From the NCBI GenBank assembly GCA_030549495.1, contig JAUIRK010000046.1:310001-374000 (forward strand): DNA of 64,000 bases, given 5' to 3'. The number at the start of each line of letters is the position of its first letter. Positions within the stretch are counted from its first letter, which is position 1. Source of the stretch: Nectonema munidae (Eukaryota > Nematomorpha > Nectonematoida > Nectonematidae). Under the pieces are notes generated by a model. The model worked only from the letters and a program-made list of their open reading frames with translations. It was not told the origin of the DNA and made no database searches. This document shows, one piece after another, positions 46,801 to 58,800 of this stretch. Made by a program: the position numbers and the translations under genes.

Positions 46801-49800
46801 CAAGAGTTTTTTGGTACTGTGTTTCACTAGATAATTGACCGGTTTGAACTTTGAAGGTAAAAAATATTGTGAACATCCTAGGGTTAAAAGTATTTTTTTG
46901 GAATCAATAGCGCTAATAAATCAACTTTATCGAAGTATGTAAAGTGCTGCATTTGAAAAATCATCGGAAAACATCAAAATTATCACTAATAAAAATTAGT
47001 CGTAAGCAAATATTAAATAACATTTGATTTATTATTTACAAATATATATTTATGTTTGTCCAACATGCCATGAAGTTTTTGTCTTCCGTATCGCAAAGCG
47101 GTTATTATTGGGCAGGGTCATGGAGGGCCTCTGCTCTAAAAAGTGCGAGAAATAGACTCCGTCCTGGCATCTGTAACATAGCATTGGAATGTATCACCTT
47201 AACTTTGTATTTTTTTCAACACAAGGGAAATATTTGTAAGTGTATTTTAAGATTTGAACATTTTTTTTATATAAAAAACAACATATTGCATAGTTTTTAA
47301 TTTAAAAAAATGTTATTTTTATTCCAAAATTGGATACCTCTCATAATTTTTTTTAGATTTTTCTGTGAAAAGCCAGTTTTTTTTGTTTCGCCCATGTGTG
47401 AACAAAATTTGAAAACGTTTATTCCAAATTTAGGCGCGTATTTATGCGAGACGGGCCAAAAGATGGGCGTGGGCGAAATTTATTTAAATTTTATTTACTC
47501 TAAAAATTTCAGATATATTTTTTAAATTTGTGTTCATAAAAATTGAAAAAATACATACAGCGCTATGATATATTTACTGTCCAAAATTAATGAAGCTTTG
47601 TGCCACTCCTGAGTGAAAGTTTCTAACTGATAGAATAGCCATTAAACCAATTGCCCACTTTTAAATTCCTTTAGGCATTAATGCATTTTGATTTCTCCTT
47701 CTTCTGCATGAAGGTTAACATTTAGGTGCTAATTTTGAACTCACGCGAATAAAAAAATGTTTTTAAATTCTATTTCAAATTTTTATCTGAAATGAAAGTG
47801 TTTTCATTTTGTAAGGTAAAAGTATAAAGATAACTTTTACGCTAAACAAATTTTTCGAAAAAAAAACCTAATCTATTAGGTTTTTCTAGGTTTGGTATAT
47901 GTGTCAATCTTCACTTTGTAACTGCTATACCTTAAAGACGTGGGTAATGTTGTGTAGATACTTTGCCTTGAAACTACAAGACAAGATCTGTTCGAATCCA
48001 ATAGCAAACCTTCTTTGCGCAAAGTTTTTCACAAGAGTAGGAATTCTGCTTTCTCGGCGAAAATAGCATATGCTACCTTTACCCTTCTGTATGTCAGCAA
48101 AAATTGTGCATTCATTTTTTTTGGTTAATGGAGAACGAATTGAACTTAATTTTGATTGCTTCATATTTTTAACATCTATTCAAAAAAAGTGATTATTCTT
48201 AAATATTTTAGTATGATTTGGAACCGAGTGGAGAGATTCATCTTATCATCGAGTTAGATGGGAAAACGTGCGAAGGTTCGTGCTTTATAATTTCTTCAAC
48301 ATTTTTTATCCAAAATCGTAACTTTTAAAATTTTCTTTTTTCTCTATTGTCTAATAAAATATTGTTGAGTGTTTAGATAACAAAATTTGTTTGTTTCATT
48401 CGAATATATAGCATTATTCATTTGAGCTTTTTTTTGCTCACAAGAATACATTTATTTACTTTTATCTTCCTTGATTAGACATGCCCGATTGCTTTCAAGA
48501 GTAATGAATATATTTGATAAGCCGACTCCAGTCCAGACTTCTAAGCCTTTACTTGACATAATGATGTTGTCTTCCTGACCTCTTCGAAAAGGTTTTACTC
48601 CTAACTCCGACTTCTTTCCTTTGGTTTTAACTTTCTGAGAACCAGCCTGACACCGATGTACCAAAAAATAAAAAGTATCTGCTATGAATTCATAACGTTT
48701 AATCAAAGAAGGAAGGATCGATGATCAATCTTACAAATCATGGTCCTCAAAGGCTTAATCCGATTTAATAATAAATAAGCATGCTTTTACAATCTCTAAA
48801 AATGTGTTGCCCAGTGGCTGCCATTAAATTTAGGACTGTGTCGCACTATTTTATTTTTGGAATGCACGGGATTACCAGAAAATATCAGACTGACTAACAT
48901 CAATTTACTATTATTTTGAGGAATAACACAAAGATATAATTTTTATTATAAAACTATGTTTAATTATAGAGAAATTGAAAATAACACTTATGAATAAGGT
49001 AAAGCTACCGTGGGTGTGTTTTCAATGACAATGCAACTCTTATGTCAAACTATGTATCGATGAGGAATCGAACACAGAAGCTTCCGTGCTGAGTCCATCA
49101 TCCCAGCCAACCTGCCATGCCACCCATGAATAAAAAATTTTATAAATATTTTTCATATAACTCAAAGCTTTCTTTTTCTCTTTCCATTTTTCTAAAAATT
49201 ATAAAACTTTCATGTCAAATATTTTTTCTCTAGTACCTACCAATTCAAAATAAATATATACTTCAAATATTAATTTACTTGAAAATAAAAAAAATGTGTA
49301 AATTATTTTTCTAAATCAATAATTCAGTTTAAAATTTTTTACTTTTTCGCAAGTGACACAATATTTAAATTTGAATAAAATTAAAAATCAAACTTTGACA
49401 ATTTAATGATTTTTTAATTTGATATATAATACTATTTTTTAATCCTCTTATTTAAAATAGAAACTAACATGTTTCTATGTCCCTCTGATGGGGCATGGGC
49501 CCCGTTTAGGAATCACTGGATTAAAGTAAAGTAAAAAAAAATAAAAATTAAATTTTAAAAGTTATACCTCACAAAATTAAATTTGCCTGCTTTGAATTAT
49601 ATGAAAATTCTTTCAATTACAGAGATTCTTAATTACTTAATTCTTGAGGGTTTTTCTAACCGTGAGTGATGACCACTTATTTACGTGTAATTGCATCAGT
49701 ATTTTATGGCTAAAAAATTTTCATTGTACCCGTGATCTTTATTTAATCCCTTACTTTGCGGGAGAAAAAAAAGTGGATAAAATTTTGTGTGTATGGAAGT

Positions 49801-52800
49801 GTTGGTTGGATGGAGATATCAAAGCACTTTCAGCCGTAAGGCTATATGCTCACATTATGCTTAAGATGGTTAATCACAGTTTTTGTGAATTTGTTTTTAA
49901 GAGTTGGGAGGCTTGGGGATCGAATCCCTGACCTTCAACTGTTAAGCTGAGAGGTACACCTCAACAACCATTGAGGCTCGAATGGATGGGTTATAAAGCG
50001 AGAAATCTTCCCTATACTTTTATATAAAAATATACCTTCTTATTATATTTTAAATAAATAAAGCTCTTTCTTTTCCTTTTTTCACTCAGCATGATAAATT
50101 TTATTTTTGTGATTTAGCACCTGCCCGCGTATTTAAAGAAAATGTTGACGGTTTTAAAAACAAAAGACGTGGTGCTATGCGCCGAAGAATTCACCAAGTC
50201 AATGCTCACAAATTCATGGCAACGATATTTCACCAGTTTACTTTTTGCTCGCACTGTAAAGATTTCATATGGTATTTCTATATTTGCTATCTCACAACAC
50301 CGTAAAGATTCGAAGCTGGCTATTCAGTTCCTTCAATTTTTAACTTAGGTTGGAATGCAGTTTTTGGATTTTAAATTTACAATCTTATTTTACATCTCAT
50401 TTTCCAAAGTATTTATCATCTACCATTATAAGATGCTCATTTCTTTATCAATTTACTAAACGTTGCCTATCTTGACCTGAAATCTCCAACCTGTGAACGT
50501 AACAAAGTCTTTACACAAAAAAAAACATTTAAGATAAAACATTAAGCAACATTTTAAAGTGTCAAAAATGTTTATGTCTTGAGTAAATGCAAAAGTACTT
50601 GAAATAATAATAATAAATATGGTGTTGCTATATTGGATTTAAAAAATGGTCTTTGGCTTGTTTTTTGAACTTGCTTGGTCCATGTGCAATAAATTCTTCG
50701 ATTTTTTTATATAAATCGATTACTGATTTTATTTCAGTGAAAAACTTTCTAATAAACTTGATAAAGGAACTTTGCTGTTCTCAAAACCCTTCAGAATATG
50801 CTTCATTTCATTACATACCTTTTTTGCAGCAAATCATTCATAGTCCATTAGTAAAAAAAGATGTTTGTGCAAGAATAAAACAGCCGACAAGTGTAACATA
50901 TTGGTTCAAAAATTCAAGGTTCAAGTAGTTTTGTATCAAGAGTGTTTAAAAAAATCTTAATTTTTTTACTGATTAAAGTTTGGTGCTGGTCAAAAAGGCC
51001 CGCGCGCTCTCTTTTTAGATCGTTATAAATTTCGGTCTATCTATTGTTAAATATAGAAAATACTGTTTCTAAGAGTATACACATCTCTACTATTCATATT
51101 TTGTATTCTTAGAAAATTTCTTGTTCTATTTATCAGATTAGAAAAATGGGAAAAATTTAGTAAGCCATATTTTTTAATACTCGTCAAATTGATATCATAT
51201 CGAGATGTGTGTCACTCACGCTAGGAAGGGAGCAAGCTAACGTATTTGCATTGATTTTACTAAATCAAATTCATTTCTTTATTTGGTCATAATACTTCTT
51301 CCTAATATCGTCTATACAAAACTGCTTCCTTTAATAATAATTGCTGATTTCTGAGTCGTCTCTTCTCTGTGATAACTTTACGCCTGCCTTCCTTTCAATT
51401 CTCTTTGTGTAATGATGATGATACTAAAAGTCTGTTATTTGCGCGCATGAATTTTTCAACATCTTTGATTTATGCATTTAATTATTTCATTTGGAGATAT
51501 GATATTTCACTACATATACTTTCCTCTCTCCTTCTTTCTCCTTTCTGGTTGTTTTCGATTTATTTGTTTGCAATGTTGTAGAAAAATTTCTACTCTTATT
51601 CAATTATAAATGCCAAATTATATCTTTGCTGGTCATCACTTATTTATAAATTTTTATTCATATCGGTTATTCTTTTTTTATTGTTTCTGCAGCCCTTTCA
51701 GGCTATGCTTTACAAAAATTAGTCCTCCCTCTTTTCTTTTTCACTGAATTTTCATATGACTTAAAGTAGACGATTTTTATTCTGATGGCCCTCGGAGATT
51801 AGTTATCATTGCACCCTTCTACAATAAGAGGCCCAGTTTCTAATTGGAATCTTTACCCTAATTGAAACTTCTATCTCAAAGTAAAAGTTAATAAATGCAG
51901 TCTAAACTGTTGAAAGCGCCACATTTATAAGAATAGGTAAATTTTCGATAACTTTTCTCTTGCTTTTATAAACTTTTAAGAAAAGATAAATAGTTTATAA
52001 ACATCATTTTTTTATTGTTAGGAAAAAGTTCATTTCAAGCAATAACATGAATTATGTAATTTTATCGGTATGCAATTATTTAACCAGAATAATGAAACAA
52101 AAATAAAAAGTGAATCAATTTATAACATGTGTAAGATAGGAAGAGAAAGAAAGCAAAAATACAGAATCCACGTAGTATCAAAGATGTAAAATAAAATATT
52201 AAAAAAAAAGAAAAAAACAAATATACGAATATTACATGAAAGAGGGTAGAAAAAAAGCGAGTATATACTTTAACAAAGAGAAAATATTCAGTCACTAGAG
52301 CAATTTTTCAATGAAGATTTATAAAAGAAAAAAGATCTTCCATAAGTAAAATTAAAATAGTGGTTTAACATTTAAATGTTTAACACAATTAACTAAAACT
52401 ACGAAAATGACTAATAGATTGGGTAAAATCAAAAGGAATCCTTTGAAATGATCTAGCATTGTAATGTTAAAATGAAAATGATCATCTTTAGCAAGATCAG
52501 CATTATCACTAATACAATTTAATTCGTAAAGGGAGGGATTGCGAATCCAATTTTCTACTGTGAGGTTTTCTAAACAAACGTAACAAATGAAAGAGATTTG
52601 CTGAGTAGTGTACAAAATACTTTCTTCAATAATTTAAACGTCTTTGTTACCCAAAACTTATTCTAACACTGAGAAGTTTGCAAAGCTTCTATTTCCAACT
52701 TTCTTTTCCACAGTGGCAGTTTAGTTCTGAAAAGCTTGAAGTCTTTCTGAAGCATCTACAATTTTACCCAAATTTAAGAAGGAAAAGAAACAATACCACT

Positions 52801-55800
52801 CTTGCTTTTCATTTTAACTTTAATTAAAAGTTAACTTTTTGTTTCAGTTATGTTTAGACGTACAAATTTGCTAAATGTTTTCACTAATTTTAAGTTTTTT
52901 TTTTACAAAAATAAAATTCAGTTCACAGACATCCTGAGATTGAGCTATGGACCCCTTAGGGGAAGCACTGTGTTCTAGAGGAACTAAAAAAGCAGATGAA
53001 TTGAAAGTGATGTTTCTGTCTCAATACTCAGACTTTCCAAAGAGTTGTTTACTTACTGTTATAAAGAGCTTGATCAAATTCACAAAGAATTACTCATCGC
53101 AAAACAATAGATTGGAACCAAGCTCCACAAAACTTCTTGCTTTTGGTGATGATAGTAATAGATCTTGGTAACATTAACGATGATGGTAATAATAAAAATT
53201 CAAAACCAGAATTAAACGTTTGTTCAGCTTCTCAGTCGTTAGAATTTTTGCAACATTTCAAGAAAAAAAATCGGTTTCTTATCCTGGGAATGCTTCTTAT
53301 TTAGGTAAAGTTATGGACTTACAAAATGTCACTTCCATGATGAGTTTGAAAAAATTGGTAATAATTATTTTTTATATATAAGTAAAAAATTTTACAAAGT
53401 TTTTTTGTTTAATAAATTTTTTTTATTTCATACTTAATTTTTAATTATTATGAGCCTAAAATAATTTGAATAAATATCAAACACGTTTTACATCAAAAAA
53501 GATTACAAATTTTTATTGCTTTCCCCTGTAATGATTGATTTTGAAAAAAAAAGGATGGAATAGAATCAGGATAAAAAGATTCAAATCTTTCAATAAAAAT
53601 AAAGAATTTGATTTTTTTGTAAAATATTTCAGTAGTTGTATTTCGCTAATGCTATAGTATTATATTAACTCCCTTAAATTTCAACACAAACGTATTGTTT
53701 TTTAACAACCCGGGCAATTTCATTATCCTAATAATTTTTTAAATCTTCCATTCGAATTAACGACAACTGACCCGCAAACGAGATGCTTTTTTTAATCGAT
53801 ATATCATCTTTGTAATTATATTTATTTCAGAGGTTGGTAGATTAGGGTAATGCATGTTAATCTTTGAAAATATTATTTTTTTAGGGGTCTTGGAAAACAA
53901 GGATATCAATGCCAACGTAAGTTAAATTCCTTTAAATGATCTATTCTTGTGAGTGTTATTTGTATTTTCAAATAAGACCACTTGTATAATTTAACCCTCC
54001 CTCCTCTCGCCTCATTTGAAATGTATGGATTCTGCTTAATTTTTTTCACAATATCTTTTATACGATAGTATAAATGTTTTGCCTTATTTTGTTTCTTTGT
54101 TTGTTAGTATTTATACATATAAATACATTCATATTTGTTTTAATAGAAGTGATAAACGAACAAAATAAGAATCTAACTAACTAGCCAACATATGTAATTT
54201 TTGTTAGAATTTTTTTTTAATTTCAATATGTAAAAAGCATCATAAACTATATATATATATACCTCAAACGTGGAGGAGTGGGAAGAAAGAGAAATATACG
54301 TGTACGAAAATAAGTGCAGAAAAAAATTAGAACGTTGCGGTCTATAACGTCATGTTGCTTTAACCGTTTGAGGAGCAGTGAGTGTCCCAAGAAATGAAAA
54401 GCGTCTGTTTAGAATATATAAAATTGCATTTAGGGAAAAGGCAGATGATTAGTCTTGAAAAATTGTGGTCCTCAAAGGGTTAGAGGGCATTCTTAGAACA
54501 CAAATAGTGCTTATGTTCTTTTATTTCTGCTTTAGTTTGTGCTTTAGTGGTGCACAAGAGGTGTCATGAGCATGTGGTGACCTCCTGTCCCGGTTTTGTG
54601 ACGGATGAACAATCGTATACGCCTCTGCGAACTCGCTTCAACATCAACGTTCCCCACAGATTCGCCATCCACACTTATAAGCGCTTAACCTTTTGTGATC
54701 ACTGTGGATCTCTTCTTTATGGAATCATTAAGCAAGGGTTGCGCTGCCAAGGTGAGGATTGATTAATGCATTTTATCTTTTCCATTATTCGTTATCTTCA
54801 AACCGAGACCTTTTAACTTGCACCCCTGTAAATTCCAACCTAAATATTCCACCTTAAAATTCTACCGTATGAAGTTTTTTTGACCGCAATTTTCACCCCT
54901 CGAATTATGCACCAAAAATGGCGGTTGAATATTTAAAGTAAAATCCACACAAATTAAACGATTTAATGCGAAAACTGCACAACTAAACTAACTATATTTG
55001 CTGTGAATTTGACCTTGATATTTGAAGTTAGTGATAAAATCCAGAAGAAATTGATGGGCAATTATAAAAAAGAGGTCATTTAAAATCTTTTAGCGCATGG
55101 TGCTCAGAACCTACATTCACTTTAGTTTTTGCATTAAACAACCATTTTATTTTGTACTTTTTATTATTTATTTATCAAATGTGTATTTTGTTGCCGTACT
55201 TTGATAGAAATTTTGCATTTTTATCTCTTCTTATTTCTCTACCTAGACATATGTTCGTTAATTGATATAGAACAAAATAATTTTTTTATAATTACGATAA
55301 CTAAATTCTGACAATGAAGCGATCATAAAATAGAGCAACAATTGTTTAAATTAGGTGGTTTAACTTCATTTGCTTATTTGGTGCTATTTGGAATCGTATA
55401 TACTAATATCCATACTATGTGTATATTATAAGTTTTAAAATACACGCGTATGTCTAATACACAACCGAAATCTTTGAATATACTCTATTTCTAATATACA
55501 CTATGCACTATAAGCAGAATGATCTTTTTGCCATTTCATATTTAAAGATGTTAAATAATCGTATCAATTCAACAATCAAAAGTATCATTTTCCCAGGTAC
55601 AGTTGATGACATTGAAAACTTTTTGAATATATGTGATAACTTGATTAAAAACAATTGTACTGTTTACCATTTTGAAAATAAGCTTATCTCTAAATTAAAA
55701 AAACCAATGTAGATTAAAAAACAGATCGCCCATTAAGATTGTTTCTATGCCAAAGCGGATTCTTGCTTACATCGCTTTTTGTTAAAAGTTAAAAATTTTA

Positions 55801-58800
55801 ATTATAGTAGTTTTTAGATTTTAAGGTTGCAGAGATGTAGATGAAAGAAATAGAAAGGGTCAAGCAATTTTGTAATTAGGCCAAGTTTAAAATTTCGAAG
55901 TTTTAAATATTGAGGTACTGTGCGTAACTTTGTAGAACGCCGGATTTGATCAGTCTCGAAAAGTCTTTGAGCAGTATTTTATGCAGTAATATTTTCCGTT
56001 GAATTTGACGAGTAATTTATATAAAAGTTGAGCTAGGTCTCGTCTAGTGTATAGGAGTCAAAATTAGCCTTTGAAAGCAACTGAGAAAAGAAGACAAATA
56101 GCACTGAATTAAAGGTTAAAGTTAAAGGTTGTACATTGGGTGTTTTTGAATGAATTTAAATTGCTTATGACTGGAAGAAGTATCCTGAATTTTGTATTCA
56201 TTTTTAAGCATGTAGGCTAAATATCCACAAAAGATGTCAAAAGAATGTGGCTCCCAACTGCGGTATCAATGCAAAGCAAATGGCTGAAGCCCTTGCTCAG
56301 ATGGGCGTTTCAGGCGATAAATTATCAGTCAAGAAAAAGGTAATATAACATTTTGTATCATCTAATATAACTTTCTTTTTTCGTCTTATATCCAAGTGCA
56401 AATTTTAGACGGGCATTCCCTAAATATGTCAAAAATATTTAGACTTCAAAAAAATTAATGGGAATAAGTATAATAATTTCAAGCGAATATATAGGAGTTT
56501 GACAAAATGTCAGCAAAATCCTTACAACAAAAAAGGATAACTGATTATTTTAAAGTTTAAATAAATTAATTTAAACTTTTATTGTGATTCAATCTTCTAC
56601 GACATTTTGGTTTACAATTTATTGAAGTCAATATTTTGATATATTTTCACCCTGTTTTTAACGACCACCTGTCTAATGCGACCAAAATTAGGTCTTACCT
56701 TGAATGGTCGTTTAATACAGGTTTGCCTGTATATTTCCCCGAACCTTTTTTTACATTTTGCATTCAAAGTTAAATTACCTTTAAATTAAAAAAGATTTTT
56801 GCAAGTTATAAAATGTTAACCTACCTCATTTCGGTAGCGCTATCACGTGGTGCAAGTGAAATGACCATAGAGTGAGTCCATTGACTCGCACCTGAATTCA
56901 AAATTTTATCACATTTTCAATTCCCGCGAGATGTTTGAATAATTTTGAAAAAAATTCAAGTGAGTTAAAGAAAAAGTACTTTTATAAATAAATGATTTTG
57001 GAAAGAAAAAAATAGGAAAAAAAATAAATTTTTTATAAAAAAAAAGATTTGAATTTTTTTAAAAGTGACATTTTTGAGCGAATTTTTTAAGTCGAAATTA
57101 AATTATTTTTTTCTAATTTTTACATAATCTTATTCAAAATTTGTTAAATTTTATTTTAAAATTTTGAAAAATATTTATATTTGATATATTTTTTTTTGAT
57201 TTTAACAATTTAAAAAAAATTGTGTCAAAATTTCCAAATTTTTAACTTTGAAAGAAAACTTTATGCGAGAAATTTTTTTAAAAACATTTTAAACCATGCC
57301 TATCTTAAAGAGCATCCTTTTACGCATATTTTCCAATTATTTTTGGTTTTTAAAAAAATTCAATTTTTTTTTTATAAGCCTGCACAATTTTGCCATTTTC
57401 ACTTCATTTTAGCGTGTAAAATGAAGAATTAAATATTTTTTTCAATTTTTTTTGCACATTCATAAAATAGAACTGATATTTAAACATACTATGGTGAAAA
57501 AATTTGAAAAAAATTTTTTTTTTGTCAAAATTTCGAAATTACTTTGGAACAAAACTTTATGGGAAAATTTTTTTATAATCGTTTTGAACCATGTCTATCT
57601 TAAAGAGCATCCTTTTACCTATATTTTTCACAGGACGTAGAATCACGAAGGTACCAGTGATCTTTAACAAGACCCAGAATCACGGGGTACCAATGATCTT
57701 TAAGTGGACCTAGAATCACTGGGTATCAATGATCTTTAACTGGACCTAGAATCCTACGTCTCGAGCGAAGCAAACAAACAGGCCTATCCTTGTACTATAT
57801 ATAAGTACTAGTAGGGGGCGTGAGTAAGGTTGGTTAGATACTGGGGTTCGATGACTCAAGGTCTTGGGTTCGATCCCGCATCAAACCTACTTTCTTATAG
57901 TTCGATACAAGCGGTGCAATTGTGCCTTCTCGATGAAAACACCACATGGTACCTTTACCTTTATGCAAAAATTTAATTTTAAAATGCGACATTTTTTATA
58001 CTTTTTTAACAATGATTATAAAAATATACCCGTATTATGCCAAATTACCACACTAAATAATTAGACCTGGTGCTATTTTTCAAAGCACCCAGTTAGGATG
58101 GAAGGCTGCGTATATCCTTATTGGTATATTTTTATCTGAACACGCGAATTCAGCAACCTTGTACTTTTGGAATTTTTTACCTGATTTAGTCTAGCATAAG
58201 CCACAACCCATTTTCAATAATTAGTGGAAGACATAAGCGATTATCAAAAATTTTGAATAGAAATATTACGCCATCACCATATTCATTGTTATGCATTTAC
58301 CCAGTCACAGACATCGAAATAGAATGAAACATTTTGTTTCCTTGAAGCTCATTTAGTGTAACACTTCTGCAAGCGGAAATGAAAAGATAGTATACCTGTC
58401 AAATTGAAATAATGACTATATTGCTTGTTCTTTTATTTTTAAATTAAATCATACTAACATGACGTATCCTATATAACAATGAATCGATATTTCTTTTCAA
58501 TATTAATAGACGATTTGCACTAGCTTTAATATAAAATTAGTAAGATAGCGTTATCCCCTTCTTACTTCATTTTCTTTTCCTTATTCCCAGCCTTTCAGTG
58601 CCCATCAGGTTCTACCTTCTTCGAAAAAGCTAGAACCTATTTTCATTATTTTTGGTAGAATATTGATTAGCTTTTGACAAATATTTCAATGTTGAGAAAA
58701 GTATTTTATAAATTTTTTTGAAATTTTTTTCTTTCCAAAATCATTTATTTATAAAAGTACTTTTTCTTTAACTCACTTGAATTTTTTTTCAAAATTATTC

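Noticed and set aside
48452-48706. 84-codon - strand frame as a host exon
   Set aside because: No family match. It adjoins a MITE-like end and is more likely part of a TTAA element.
49905-49985. tRNA gene on the - strand
   Set aside because: A good B-box is present, but the acceptor stem does not pair and the anticodon arm is imperfect. A SINE or tRNA pseudogene fits better.
57221-57640. Two 60-70 codon frames with similar C-terminal text (LKEHPFT)
   Set aside because: They are translations of a 110-bp direct DNA repeat, not genes.
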